Below are positions 46,591 through 56,353 of a stretch of 64,000 nucleotides of DNA, piece after piece (the first letter of the stretch is position 1; each line of letters starts with the position of its first letter). The translations under genes and the position numbers were made by a program. Source of the DNA: an uncultured Collinsella sp. (lineage in GTDB: Bacteria; Actinomycetota; Coriobacteriia; Coriobacteriales; Coriobacteriaceae); the NCBI GenBank assembly GCA_900543845.1, contig UQTD01000001.1, positions 78,784 to 142,783 of the forward strand, written 5' to 3'. The notes under the pieces are model-generated. The model had not been told where the DNA came from, searched no databases, and saw only the letters and a list, made by a program, of their open reading frames with translations.

Positions 46591-49311
46591 TTACTTCTTT
46601 TTCTTGGGCATCGAGACTTTGATGCCCTGGGCCGATTTGGTCACGCGGGAGCGCTTGGCACCGGCGCCCTTCTTTTTCTTGGGCTGGGTCTGGGCCACGC
46701 CCTCGAGTGCACGAGCCTCGGCCTCGCGGACAGTGCGGTCCTCGCGGCGCTGCGCCATATCGGCGGCAACGCGCTTGGCAAAACGCTCGGCGGTCGACCC
46801 CGTCGAGCTCACCTTGCCGCCGCCGCGCCCCAGACGCACGCGCACGCCACGGCCAAAGCCGGTAGCCGCATGACGGCGACGGGGCTTAAGCGAGTCCATC
46901 ATCGTGGCAAGCTTAAAGAACACTGCGCAGGTAAAGACGATGATAACCGCCAAAATGACCATCTGGCCCATCGACAGGTTGGCGATGGACAGCAGTCCCG
47001 GGAACCCGATAACGCCCGTCAAAATACCGGCGACGACAAACACGAAAAGCACCACGCGCAAGGGCGTGAGCGGCTGCGAGATGCGCCAGATCAGGCTGAC
47101 ACTCGCCGCGCACGACGTGAGCAGGCACATGGTCGAAAGCGTAAGCTGGCTAAAGCCAAAAACGCGCGCCACAAAGATATCGAGCGCCGCGGCCAAAATG
47201 ACAGCAATCGACGCCGGCAGCGCACGCTTAAGCACGTTGGCCAAGAACGACCCCTTCACGCGGGCGTTGTTGGGCTCCAGGCCCAACACAAAGCCCGGCG
47301 CACCGATGCAGAAGAAGTTGATGAGCGTCATCTGAATGGGCTCGAAGGGATACGGCGGCAGCGCGATGCACAGCGCCGCCAGGCCCATCGAGAAAAGCGT
47401 CTTGGTCAGAAAGAGCGCGGCAGAGCGCTGCAGGTTATTGATAGAACGACGGCCCTCGGCCACCACAGCGGGCATCGAGGCAAAGTCGTTATCGACAAGC
47501 ACGATCTCGGCCACATTGCGCGCGGCATCGGAGCCGGCGGCCATCGCCACGGAGCAGTCGGCCTCCTTGAGCGCCAGCACGTCGTTGACGCCGTCGCCCG
47601 TCATGGCCACGGTGTGCCCGCGGCGCTTGAGCGCCTGTACGAGCTCGCGCTTCTGTTGCGGCGTCACACGCCCAAAGACGTGATAGCGGTCCACCGCCGC
47701 GTCGAGCTTGGCTGACGTATCGAGGGTCGTGGCGTCCACGTAAGCGTCGGCGCCCGGCACGCCCACCACGCGCGCGATCGACGACACCGTACGCGGGTCG
47801 TCGCCGCTGATCACGTTGAGGGTCACGCCCTGCTCGTTAAAGTAGCCGATAGTCTCGGCCGCCGAGGTGCGAATCTCGTCACGGATGGTCACAAAGCCCA
47901 CGGGCTCGGCCTCGCCCACCATATCGCCATCGGGCGTAAAGCCGTCCACGCGCGCCACCACGAGCACGCGGCAGGTATCGGCGAGCTCGGCCACACGATT
48001 CTCGACCTGCGCAAATGTGCGATCAGAGAGCACAAACTGCGCGGCGCCCATCACATAGGAGCCCTGCGCAAACGACGCGCCGCTCCACTTTTTGGACGAC
48101 GAGAACGGAATGACCGACAGCGGCTCGGACACCTCGACCGGACGATCGGCGTAGTAGTTGAGCAGCGCCTGACAGGTCTCGTTGGCATCAGCCGAGGTCG
48201 CACGTGCCACGTTGGCGAGCGCAAAGTCGAGCACCGTGGTCTCGACGGGAACAGCAGCCTCGTCCGAGTCCGCGCCAAAGCCAACACCCTCAACAGGCAG
48301 CGGGTAGGTGCCCTCGACCTCCATACGGCCCGAGGTAATGGTGCCTGTCTTGTCCAGGCACAGCACGTCGACGCGCGCGAGCGTCTCGATGCAGTAGAGC
48401 TGCTGCGCCAGCACCTTGCGACGCGCCAGGCGCACCGTGGCAATCGCGAGCACCGACGAGGTCAGCAGCACCAGGCCCTGCGGAATCATGCCCAGCAGGG
48501 CACCCACCGTGGACAGCAGCGCCGAAGAAGGCACACGACCGGCCAGCAGCTCGGAGAAGCACCAGGAAAGCGCGCTATCGCCCGGGGTTCCCGCGGCATC
48601 CCACAGCTCGCTCACACTCGAGGAAAAGAGCGCCAGACCAAGCGGAATCATGATAATGCTCGCGAACCGCACGATGGCGTTCAGCGCGTTCATGATCTCG
48701 GAATTGACCTTTTTGACGTACTTGGCCTCGTTGTTGATCTTTGCCACGTAGTTATCGGCACCGACATGGATCACGCGGGCGCGCAGCAGGCCCGAGTCGA
48801 TAAAGCTGCCGCTCATGAGCTCGGAGCCCGGCTGTTTCTTGATGAGGTCGCTCTCGCCCGTCAGCAGGCTCTCGTTGACGAGCGCCTCGCCCGACACCAC
48901 CACGGCGTCGGCGGGAATCTGGTCACCGCGCCCCAGGCGAATGATATCGTCGAGCACGATCTGGTCCAGGTCGAGCTCTACCTCGGCGCCGTCGCGCACC
49001 GCGATGGCCTTCTTAGAGGTGAGCAGCGTAAGCTTGTCGACCATCCGCTTGGAACGCATGGACTGAATGACGCCAATTGCCGTGTTCAAGAACACCACGA
49101 ACAGGAACGTCAGGTTCTTAAACGAACCGGTCAGCAACACCAAAATCGCCAAGACCACGTTGATCAAGTTGAACAGCGTGCAGAGGTTCTCAATGATGAG
49201 CTCGCGGACCGACTTGGTCTTGAGCTCCATGTTGCGGTTAATTTTACCGGCGGCGATGCGCTCCTCGACCTCGGCGGTCGAAAGCCCGCGCTCGATATCC
49301 GTTGCTGCCAT
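46591..49311 (-). CDS. P-type cation-transporting ATPase, CtpE-like
   Basis: 906 residues. P-type motifs: ESLLTGESD in the actuator domain, CLDKTGTIT with the phosphorylated Asp, and TGDGVNDVLALKEAD at the hinge. M4 has MIPQGLVLLTSS. Overall pattern matches the CtpE group, which imports calcium in mycobacteria; the ion is inferred. The C-terminus has a 100-residue basic tail ending in PKKKK. I use the ATG at 49311; an ATG at 49323 is also possible, and frames further upstream run into tRNA-Arg. Confidence 0.85.
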   Translation of the reverse strand: MAATDIERGLSTAEVEERIAAGKINRNMELKTKSVRELIIENLCTLFNLINVVLAILVLLTGSFKNLTFLFVVFLNTAIGVIQSMRSKRMVDKLTLLTSKKAIAVRDGAEVELDLDQIVLDDIIRLGRGDQIPADAVVVSGEALVNESLLTGESDLIKKQPGSELMSGSFIDSGLLRARVIHVGADNYVAKINNEAKYVKKVNSEIMNALNAIVRFASIIMIPLGLALFSSSVSELWDAAGTPGDSALSWCFSELLAGRVPSSALLSTVGALLGMIPQGLVLLTSSVLAIATVRLARRKVLAQQLYCIETLARVDVLCLDKTGTITSGRMEVEGTYPLPVEGVGFGADSDEAAVPVETTVLDFALANVARATSADANETCQALLNYYADRPVEVSEPLSVIPFSSSKKWSGASFAQGSYVMGAAQFVLSDRTFAQVENRVAELADTCRVLVVARVDGFTPDGDMVGEAEPVGFVTIRDEIRTSAAETIGYFNEQGVTLNVISGDDPRTVSSIARVVGVPGADAYVDATTLDTSAKLDAAVDRYHVFGRVTPQQKRELVQALKRRGHTVAMTGDGVNDVLALKEADCSVAMAAGSDAARNVAEIVLVDNDFASMPAVVAEGRRSINNLQRSAALFLTKTLFSMGLAALCIALPPYPFEPIQMTLINFFCIGAPGFVLGLEPNNARVKGSFLANVLKRALPASIAVILAAALDIFVARVFGFSQLTLSTMCLLTSCAASVSLIWRISQPLTPLRVVLFVFVVAGILTGVIGFPGLLSIANLSMGQMVILAVIIVFTCAVFFKLATMMDSLKPRRRHAATGFGRGVRVRLGRGGGKVSSTGSTAERFAKRVAADMAQRREDRTVREAEARALEGVAQTQPKKKKGAGAKRSRVTKSAQGIKVSMPKKKK

Positions 49312-49340
49312 ACCACGTCCCATCACGTCGCGTCGGTATA

Positions 49341-49375
49341 AGAAAACCGCCCGGACCATGCGAGGTTCGGACGGT
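49341..49375 (-). terminator. Terminator after tRNA-Arg
   Basis: A 12-bp stem with one mismatch (49346-49357 with 49364-49375), followed on the minus strand by TTTTCTTAT. It sits between the tRNA and the ATPase start, only about 20-30 nt from that start. Confidence 0.75.
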
Positions 49376-49386
49376 CTTACGTTCGA

Positions 49387-49463
49387 TGGTGCCCCATGTT
49401 GGATTCGAACCAACGGCCTTCTGCTCCGGAGGCAGACGCTCTAATCCCCTGAGCTAATAGGGC
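49387..49463 (-). tRNA. tRNA-Arg (anticodon CCG)
   Basis: A full cloverleaf on the minus strand: acceptor GCCCTAT/ATGGGGC, D-arm AGCTCAGGGGATTAGAGC, anticodon stem TCTGC/GCAGA with loop CTCCGGA (anticodon CCG, reading CGG), T-arm GTTGGTTCGAATCCAAC, and an encoded CCA at 49387-49389. 77 nt. Confidence 0.97.
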
Positions 49464-49474
49464 GAACGGTAGGC

Positions 49475-49504
49475 ATTATACCCAAGTGCGCCACGGGCTA
49501 ACAA
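49475..49504 (-). promoter_or_regulatory. tRNA-Arg promoter
   Basis: Minus-strand TTGTTA (49499-49504), an 18-nt spacer and a perfect TATAAT (49475-49480), placing the start a few bases before the tRNA 5' end. Confidence 0.8.
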
Positions 49505-49607
49505 AATAATAGAAAAAGCTTTGCAATTACATGGGAGACGCGCCGCGACGGCGCGCTTTAGGCGGCAAAAGCGAGTCAGATAGTATAAACTCTCAAGCAC
49601 ATATATA

Positions 49608-49632
49608 ACGGCTCGCGATGCGGGCCGTTTTT
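49608..49632 (+). terminator. Terminator-like hairpin in the aromatic operon leader
   Basis: The 8-bp stem ACGGCTCG/CGGGCCGT with a 5-nt loop is followed by TTTTT, all 34 nt before the DAHP synthase ATG. No plus-strand gene lies upstream, so the hairpin probably belongs to the leader of this operon. A possible -10 TAGTAT is at 49581-49586. Attenuation is inferred, and I see no obvious leader peptide. Confidence 0.6.
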
Positions 49633-49665
49633 GCAAGGATTATCCATCGAGGTGAGAGGCACACC

Positions 49666-50691
49666 ATGATCGCGATTTTAAAGCAGAGCGCCAGCGACGA
49701 GGCCGTAAGCCACATCGTCAGCTGGATCGAGAAAAAGGGACTCAAGACCGACGTCTCGCGCGGCGAGAACGAGACCATCATCGGCTTGGTGGGCGACACG
49801 ACCAAGATCGACCCGTTCCTGCTCGAGTCCATGGACGTCGTCGAGCGCGTGCAGCGCGTCTCCGAGCCGTTCAAGCGCGCCAACCGCAAGTTCCACCCCG
49901 AGGACTCCATCATCGACTGCGGCCACGGCGTCAAGATCGGCGGCGACCAGTTCCAGGTCATCGCCGGCCCGTGCTCCGTCGAGGGCGAGAACCTCATCCG
50001 CATCGCTCGCCGTGTGAAGGCCGCCGGCGCCACGATGCTGCGCGGCGGCGCCTACAAGCCCCGCACCTCCCCGTACGCCTACCAGGGCATGGGCCCCGCC
50101 GGCCTGGACCTGCTGTGCGAGGCATCCGCCGAGCTCGACATGCCGATCGTCACCGAGATCATGGACCCGCGCGACGTGCAGGTCTTCCTCGACAAGAAGA
50201 TCGACGTCATGCAGATTGGCGCTCGCAACGCCCAGAACTTCCCCCTGCTCAAGGAGGTCGGCAAGACGCAGACCCCGATCCTGCTCAAGCGCGGCATGTC
50301 CGGCACCGTCGACGAGCTGCTTATGGCAGCCGAGTACATCATGAGCGAGGGCAACGACAACGTCATCCTGTGCGAGCGCGGCATCCGCACCTTCGAGACC
50401 CGCACCCGCAACACCTTCGACCTCAACGCCGTGCCGGTGCTGCACCACCTGTCGCACCTGCCCGTCGTCGCCGACCCCAGCCACGCCACCGGTTACACCC
50501 GCTATGTTGAGCCCATGGCGCTCGCCGCGACCGCCTGCGGCGCCAACGGCCTGGAGATCGAGGTCCACGACGACCCGAGCCACGCTTGGTCCGACGGTGC
50601 TCAGGCCCTCACCCCCGACCAGTTCGACGACACCATGCGCCGCATCCGCGCCATCCGCGAGGTCGTCTGCCAAGAGACCGTTCAGGAGTAG
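49666..50691 (+). CDS. aroF: 3-deoxy-7-phosphoheptulonate (DAHP) synthase, type I-beta
   Basis: The first shikimate-pathway enzyme: PEP plus erythrose 4-phosphate to DAHP. 341 residues. The first 70 form the ferredoxin-like regulatory domain of the TM0343-type enzymes, followed by the barrel with AGPCSVEGE, RGGAYKPRTSPY and VADPSHATGY. The ATG at 49666 has GAGG 6 nt upstream; the frame is open further but without support. It heads the aromatic operon. Confidence 0.95.
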   Translation: MIAILKQSASDEAVSHIVSWIEKKGLKTDVSRGENETIIGLVGDTTKIDPFLLESMDVVERVQRVSEPFKRANRKFHPEDSIIDCGHGVKIGGDQFQVIAGPCSVEGENLIRIARRVKAAGATMLRGGAYKPRTSPYAYQGMGPAGLDLLCEASAELDMPIVTEIMDPRDVQVFLDKKIDVMQIGARNAQNFPLLKEVGKTQTPILLKRGMSGTVDELLMAAEYIMSEGNDNVILCERGIRTFETRTRNTFDLNAVPVLHHLSHLPVVADPSHATGYTRYVEPMALAATACGANGLEIEVHDDPSHAWSDGAQALTPDQFDDTMRRIRAIREVVCQETVQE

Positions 50692-50694
50692 GCC

Positions 50695-51609
50695 ATGGGT
50701 ACGGTGAGAAACGCACGCGTTAACCAGGGCGGCCCCAAGTGCGCCGGTATCGTGGGCCTGGGCCTCATCGGCGGCAGCTTTGCCCGCGGCTATGCGCAGG
50801 CGGGCGTCCGCGTGCTGGCCTGGGACCCTGACGACGACGTCATGACGGCCGCCAGCATGGGCACCGTTGCCGGCGAGCTCAACGACGAGACGCTCGGCGA
50901 ATGCGACATCATCGTCCTGGCATGCTACCCCGAGGCCTGCATCGAGTGGCTCGAGACGCACGCCCAGGCGCTCGCCGACGCCACCGACACCGAGGCCATC
51001 ATGGGCCCCGTGGTGATCGACACCGTGGGCGTCAAGGGCATCGTGTGCGAGCGCGCCTTTGAGCTTGCCCGCGAGCACGGTTTTTACTTTGTGGGCGCGC
51101 ACCCCATGGCGGGCACGCAGTTCTCGGGCTACGCGCATTCCCGCGCCGACCTGTTCCAGGGAGCACCGCTCGTGCTTGTACCGCCCGCAGTGGACGACGC
51201 ACTTAAGCTGGAGCTTTTGGGCCAGGTGCGCGAGATGGTACGCCCCTTGGGCTTTGGCAAGTTCAGCGTAACGAGCGCCGCCGAGCACGACCGCGTCATC
51301 GCCTTTACGAGTCAGCTCGCGCACGTCGTCTCCAACGCCTATGTTAAGAGCCCGACCGCTCAGGTCCATCACGGCTTTTCGGCCGGCAGCTACCGCGACC
51401 TCACCCGCGTGGCGCACCTCAATCCGCAGATGTGGTCCGAGCTCATGATCGACGACGCCGATGCGCTCGCCTTCGAGATCGACCATCTGATCGAATCGCT
51501 CGGCGCCTACAGCCGCGCCCTTAAGGACCGCGACCAGCGCTATCTCGAGAATCTCCTTGCCGAGGGCGACCGCATCAAGCGCGCACTCGACGACGAGGCC
51601 TCCAACTAG
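50695..51609 (+). CDS. tyrA: Prephenate dehydrogenase
   Basis: TyrA oxidatively decarboxylates prephenate to 4-hydroxyphenylpyruvate. The N-terminal NAD site is GIVGLGLIGGSFARG, HPMAGTQFSGY is the substrate loop, and a helical dimerisation domain follows. 304 residues, with no fused chorismate mutase or ACT domain. The ATG lies 3 nt after aroF. Arogenate use cannot be excluded from sequence. Confidence 0.92.
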   Translation: MGTVRNARVNQGGPKCAGIVGLGLIGGSFARGYAQAGVRVLAWDPDDDVMTAASMGTVAGELNDETLGECDIIVLACYPEACIEWLETHAQALADATDTEAIMGPVVIDTVGVKGIVCERAFELAREHGFYFVGAHPMAGTQFSGYAHSRADLFQGAPLVLVPPAVDDALKLELLGQVREMVRPLGFGKFSVTSAAEHDRVIAFTSQLAHVVSNAYVKSPTAQVHHGFSAGSYRDLTRVAHLNPQMWSELMIDDADALAFEIDHLIESLGAYSRALKDRDQRYLENLLAEGDRIKRALDDEASN

Positions 51610-51645
51610 ACCACCCATCACGCCAGGTCGAAAGGACCGAAGCTT

Positions 51646-52752
51646 ATGGCGATTACCATCGATATCGACACTGCACGCCCCTACCAGGTGCATGTGGGCA
51701 CGTTTTTGCTGGAGCAGGCGGGCCCGCTCGTCCGCGCCACCGCCGGCGGCACCCGCGCCGTCATCGTGACGGACACCAACGTGGGCCCTCTCTACCAGAT
51801 GCCCGTTAAGCAGAGCCTCGAATCCGCAGGCTACGAGGTGAGCATCTGCACCTTCGAGGCTGGCGAGGCCCACAAGCGTGCCGAGACCTACGTTGCCATT
51901 CTTGAGTTTGTGGCCGAGCACGAGCTTTCGCGTTCCGACGTGATCGTGGCACTCGGCGGCGGCGTCGTGGGCGACGTAGCCGGCTTTGTAGCCGCCACTT
52001 ACATGCGCGGCTGCAAGTTTGTGCAGATTCCCACAAGCCTGCTCGCCATGGTGGATTCGTCGGTCGGCGGCAAGACGGCCATCGACCTGGCCGCCGGCAA
52101 AAATCTCGCCGGAGCCTTTTGGCAGCCGAGCGTGGTCATCGCCGACGTGGGGTGCCTGGCCACCCTCACGCCCGAGCAGTTCGCCGACGGCTGCGGCGAG
52201 GTCGTCAAGCATGCCGTAATCGCCGATCCGGAACTCTTCGATGAGCTCGAGAAGACCCCGCTCACGCTTGAGCTGCTGAACCGCGACGTGGCCCGCGTGG
52301 CACTCATCATCGCCCGCAATATTGACATCAAGCGCGCCGTGGTCGTTGCCGACGAGCGCGAGACCAACCAGCGAAAGCTGCTCAACTTTGGGCACAGCGC
52401 CGGACATGCCGTCGAGGCCTGTAAGCACTTTGAGCTGGGACACGGCAACTGTGTGTCGATCGGCATGGGTATCATCACGCGTGCCGCAGCCCTGCATGGC
52501 ATTTGCGACGCCGAACTGCCCGATCGTATTGAGGAGCTCTGCGCCCGCCACGGCCTCAAGACCCGCTGCGACCTAAATGCCGATGCCGTCTTTGCCGAGG
52601 CGCTCCACGACAAAAAACGCGCGGGCGACACCATCGACCTGGTAATTCCGCACGACATTGGCCGTTGCAGCATCGACCGCATGCCGCTTTCCACCTTCCA
52701 CGATTTGATTGCCGAGGGCCTCGGCCAGAAGGGAGACGTTTCCGCATGTTAG
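51646..52752 (+). CDS. aroB: 3-dehydroquinate synthase
   Basis: AroB converts DAHP to 3-dehydroquinate with NAD and a metal ion. Motifs: LGGGVVGDVAGFVAATYMRG, SVGGKTAID, and FADGCGEVVKH with metal ligands, then NFGHSAGHAVE. 368 residues. The last 7 bases overlap aroA, indicating coupled translation. Confidence 0.96.
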   Translation: MAITIDIDTARPYQVHVGTFLLEQAGPLVRATAGGTRAVIVTDTNVGPLYQMPVKQSLESAGYEVSICTFEAGEAHKRAETYVAILEFVAEHELSRSDVIVALGGGVVGDVAGFVAATYMRGCKFVQIPTSLLAMVDSSVGGKTAIDLAAGKNLAGAFWQPSVVIADVGCLATLTPEQFADGCGEVVKHAVIADPELFDELEKTPLTLELLNRDVARVALIIARNIDIKRAVVVADERETNQRKLLNFGHSAGHAVEACKHFELGHGNCVSIGMGIITRAAALHGICDAELPDRIEELCARHGLKTRCDLNADAVFAEALHDKKRAGDTIDLVIPHDIGRCSIDRMPLSTFHDLIAEGLGQKGDVSAC

Positions 52753-54065
52753 CCCGCATCACCCCGTCCCCGCTCAAGGGCACCGTTCCCGCCATCGCGT
52801 CCAAATCGATGGCGCATCGCCTCATCATCTGCGCCGCACTTGCCAACGGCGAGACGCACGTTGCCTGCAACACGACCTGCGCCGATATCGAGGCCACGGT
52901 GCGCTGCCTCACGGCGCTCGGCGCCCGCATCGAAACCGTCGAGGACGGCTTCCAGGTCCACCCCACAATGAAGAGCATTGAATTTGGCCTGCTCAAAGCC
53001 CTTGCCGGCGGCACGCTCGACTGCGGTGAGAGTGGCTCCACGCTGCGCTTTATGCTGCCTGTCGCCTGCGCGCTGGGTGCGGAGGCCACCTTCGTGGGAC
53101 AGGGCCGCCTGGGCGCCCGCCCGCTCTCCCCGCTCTCGGACGAGATCATCGCCGCCGGTTGCGACTTGCAGGGCCTGGGCGGTTTTCCGCTCAAGACGAG
53201 CGGCCGTATGCGCCCGGGCACCTTTGTGCTTCCGGGCAACGTGAGCTCGCAGTATATCTCCGGCCTGCTGCTGGCGGCCCCGCTGCTGGCCCAGCCCTCC
53301 TGCGTGCAGGTGACCGGCCTTATCGAGAGCCGCCCCTACATCAACCTGACGATTCAGGCCATGAAGGCTTTCGGCGTCGAGGTCAACGTCGAGCGTATTC
53401 CGGCCAAGGACGGCCAGCCCGAGGTCACGAACTTCCGCGTGAACAGCGGCTCGTACCGCACGCCCGGCAGCGTAGCCGTCGAGGGCGACTGGTCCAACGC
53501 CGCCTTTTGGCTGTGTGCCGGCGCCATCGGCTCCGACCCCATCACCGTGGAAGGCGTGTCACTGAGCTCCGCCCAGGGCGACCGCAACGTGCTCGCCGCG
53601 CTTTCGCGCTTTGGCGCCCGCATCGTGCGCTCCACCAACGCCGCCACCGTCCAGTCCGACAAGCTCGCCGGCTTTGAGATGAGCGCCCACGACATTCCGG
53701 ACCTGGTGCCCGTCATCTCGGCCGTGGCTTCCCTTGCTCAGGGCCGCACGTTCATCCGTGACTGCGCACGCCTACGCATCAAGGAATCTGACCGTCTGGT
53801 CACCACCACCCGCGAGCTTACCGCGCTGGGCGCGCAGGTGCGCATCGCCGGTGACGACCTCATCATCAAGGGCGTCGATGCCTTTACCGGCGGCGAGGTC
53901 GATTCGCACAACGACCACCGCATCGCCATGATGGCCGCCATCGCCGCGAGTCGCGCCACCGGCGAGGTCGTGATCCACGGCGCCGAGGCCGTCAACAAGT
54001 CCTATCCCGATTTCTTCGACCACTACCGCCTATTGGGCGGCAAGGTCACGCTCGAGGAGGAATAG
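52746..54065 (+). CDS. aroA: 5-enolpyruvylshikimate-3-phosphate synthase
   Basis: AroA transfers enolpyruvyl from PEP to shikimate 3-phosphate. The N-terminus has SKSMAHRLIICAALA, and later ESGSTLRFMLPVA and RLRIKESDRL. 439 residues. The ATG at 52746 lies inside the end of aroB; upstream frame is open but would overlap aroB widely. I did not classify it as a glyphosate-sensitive or tolerant type. Confidence 0.95.
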   Translation: MLARITPSPLKGTVPAIASKSMAHRLIICAALANGETHVACNTTCADIEATVRCLTALGARIETVEDGFQVHPTMKSIEFGLLKALAGGTLDCGESGSTLRFMLPVACALGAEATFVGQGRLGARPLSPLSDEIIAAGCDLQGLGGFPLKTSGRMRPGTFVLPGNVSSQYISGLLLAAPLLAQPSCVQVTGLIESRPYINLTIQAMKAFGVEVNVERIPAKDGQPEVTNFRVNSGSYRTPGSVAVEGDWSNAAFWLCAGAIGSDPITVEGVSLSSAQGDRNVLAALSRFGARIVRSTNAATVQSDKLAGFEMSAHDIPDLVPVISAVASLAQGRTFIRDCARLRIKESDRLVTTTRELTALGAQVRIAGDDLIIKGVDAFTGGEVDSHNDHRIAMMAAIAASRATGEVVIHGAEAVNKSYPDFFDHYRLLGGKVTLEEE

Positions 54066-54066
54066 C

Positions 54067-55164
54067 ATGTCCTCGACCTTTGGCAACGTCTTGCACGTAA
54101 GCATCTTCGGCCAGTCGCACTCCCCCGCCATCGGCTGCTCGCTCGATGGCGTTCCGGCAGGTATCGCCGTTGACCTGGAGCAGCTGCAGGCTTTTTTGGA
54201 CCGTCGCGCCCCCGGTCGCGACGAGACCGCGACCAAGCGTCGCGAGGCCGACGCCGCCCACATTATCGCCGGCATAATTGATGGACACACCACGGGCGCG
54301 CCCATCGCCGCGATCATCGAGAACACCAACACGCGCTCCAAGGATTATTCCGAGCTGCGCAGCAAGCCCCGCCCGGGCCATGCGGATTTCCCGGCACGCG
54401 TGAAGTACCACAACATGCACGACGTCGCCGGCGGCGGACACTTCTCTGGCCGCCTGACGGCGCCCCTGTGCATCGCGGGCGGTATCGCGCTGCAGGCGCT
54501 CGAGGCCCGCGGCATTAACGTGATGGCGCACGTAGCGCAGATCGGTGGCATCTCCGATCTGCCCATGGACGACATGGTCTATCGCGAGGCCGACCGCAAG
54601 GCGATCCTATCGAACGACCTGCCGTGCATTGACGCCGCGGCCGGCGGTCGCATGCGCGAGGAGATCCTGGCCGCGCGCGAAAAGCTCGACAGCATCGGCG
54701 GCATCGTGGAGTGCGGTATCTACGGCCTGCCCGCGGGCATCGGCGACCCCATGTTCGACGGCATCGAGAACCGCATCGCGCAGATCGCGTTTGGGATTCC
54801 CGCCGTGAAGGGCGTGGAGTTTGGCATGGGCTTTGCCGTCGCCGCCATGCGCGGCAGCGAGAACAACGACCCGTATCGCATCGACGCCGAGACCGGCCAG
54901 ATCGAGGTCGAGTCCAACAACGCCGGCGGCATCCTGGGCGGTATTTCGACCGGCGCGCCCGTCATGTGGCGCATGGCCGTAAAGCCCACGCCCTCCATTG
55001 GCCGTGAGCAGCAGACGGTGGACATGGACGCTATGGAAAATGCCGAGCTCTCAGTCCACGGCCGCCACGATCCCTGCATCGTCCCGCGCGCCGTTCCCGT
55101 AGCCGAAGCAGCCGCAGCGCTGGCCATCTGGGACGCCCTCCTAGAAGACGCCGCCCAGCGCTAA
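54067..55164 (+). CDS. aroC: Chorismate synthase
   Basis: AroC makes chorismate from EPSP using reduced FMN. Signatures: GNVLHVSIFGQSHSPAIG, RPGHADFPARVKYHN and GGHFSGRLTA. 365 residues. The ATG follows the aroA stop by one base. The FMN reductase is not fused and must come from elsewhere. Confidence 0.96.
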   Translation: MSSTFGNVLHVSIFGQSHSPAIGCSLDGVPAGIAVDLEQLQAFLDRRAPGRDETATKRREADAAHIIAGIIDGHTTGAPIAAIIENTNTRSKDYSELRSKPRPGHADFPARVKYHNMHDVAGGGHFSGRLTAPLCIAGGIALQALEARGINVMAHVAQIGGISDLPMDDMVYREADRKAILSNDLPCIDAAAGGRMREEILAAREKLDSIGGIVECGIYGLPAGIGDPMFDGIENRIAQIAFGIPAVKGVEFGMGFAVAAMRGSENNDPYRIDAETGQIEVESNNAGGILGGISTGAPVMWRMAVKPTPSIGREQQTVDMDAMENAELSVHGRHDPCIVPRAVPVAEAAAALAIWDALLEDAAQR

Positions 55165-55207
55165 CAACCCACCCCTCAACATCCCCCGATACGTGAAAGG
55201 GATCTCC

Positions 55208-56353
55208 ATGGACCTTGCTGACATTCGCCAGACCATCGATGGCATCGACACCACGCTCCTCAATAGTTTTGTCGAACGCATGGACATTGCCACCGAGGTC
55301 GCCAAATCAAAAATCGAGATGGGCAAGGCCGTCTTCGATCCCGCCCGCGAGCGCTCCAAGCTCAACAACCTTACCGGCCGCGCGCCTGAGCGCTACGAGG
55401 CGCAGACCATCGCGCTGTTCCGCCTCCTCATGAGCATGAGCAAGGCCGAGCAGCAGCGCTATATCAACGAACTCAAGGGCATCACGGTCTCGCAAAAGGC
55501 CCACGCCACTGCCGAGGCCTTCGACGCGCCCTTCCCCCAGACTGCCAGCGTCGCCTGCCAGGGCGTTGAGGGCGCCTACAGCCAGATCGCCGCGTGCAAG
55601 CTCTTTGCCGTGCCCGATATCGCATTCTTCGAGTCCTTCGAAGGTGTCATGCGCGCTGTGCGCGACGGCTTCTGCGAGTTTGGCGTACTGCCCATCGAAA
55701 ACTCCACCGCGGGCTCGGTCAACGCGGTTTACGACCTGCTCGCGCAGTTCGACTTCCACATTGTGCGCTCGCTGCGCCTCAAGATCGACCACAACCTGCT
55801 CGTCAAGCCCGGCACCAAGCTACAGGATGTTCGTGAGGTCTATAGCCACGGTCAGGCCATCGCGCAATGCGCCGGCTTTATCGAGGCGCACGATCTGCAC
55901 GCCACCAAGTATCCCAACACGGCTATGTCGGCCGAAATGGTCGCCAACTCCAAGCGCACCGATGTCGCCGCCATCGCCTCGCGCAGCTGCGCGGCGCTCT
56001 ACGGTCTGGAGGTGCTGGAGCCCAATATCCAGGACTCGGACAACAACTACACGCGCTTCGTCGTCATCAGCCGCGAGCCGCGCGTATATCCCGGTGCCAA
56101 CCGCACCTCGCTTATGATCACCACGGCCAATGAGCCGGGCGCGCTCTATCGCGTGCTCGAGCGCTTCTATGCGCTCAACATCAACCTTATCAAGCTCGAG
56201 AGCCGCCCCATCCCCGGACGCGACTTTGAGTTTATGTTCTACTTCGATCTGGACTGTCCCTTTGGCAGCAAAGCCCTCGACGACCTGCTCGACTCGATTG
56301 ACGACGTGTGCGAGAGCTTCACCTACTTTGGCAGCTACACGGAGGTGCTCTAG
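55208..56353 (+). CDS. pheA: Bifunctional chorismate mutase/prephenate dehydratase
   Basis: A P-protein of 381 residues. Residues 1-90 are an AroQ-type chorismate mutase (LADIRQTIDGIDTTLLNSFVERM). The dehydratase domain has QGVEGAYSQIA and PIENSTAGSVNAVYDLL. A C-terminal ACT domain ends the protein, with the Phe-sensing ESRP motif. It makes phenylpyruvate and, through the mutase, feeds TyrA too. The ATG at 55208 has AAAGGG 7 nt upstream. Confidence 0.94.
   Translation: MDLADIRQTIDGIDTTLLNSFVERMDIATEVAKSKIEMGKAVFDPARERSKLNNLTGRAPERYEAQTIALFRLLMSMSKAEQQRYINELKGITVSQKAHATAEAFDAPFPQTASVACQGVEGAYSQIAACKLFAVPDIAFFESFEGVMRAVRDGFCEFGVLPIENSTAGSVNAVYDLLAQFDFHIVRSLRLKIDHNLLVKPGTKLQDVREVYSHGQAIAQCAGFIEAHDLHATKYPNTAMSAEMVANSKRTDVAAIASRSCAALYGLEVLEPNIQDSDNNYTRFVVISREPRVYPGANRTSLMITTANEPGALYRVLERFYALNINLIKLESRPIPGRDFEFMFYFDLDCPFGSKALDDLLDSIDDVCESFTYFGSYTEVL

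Noticed and set aside
49341..49375. A riboswitch for the P-type ATPase
   Set aside because: The hairpin is fully explained as the terminator of tRNA-Arg, and no aptamer-like structure is visible.
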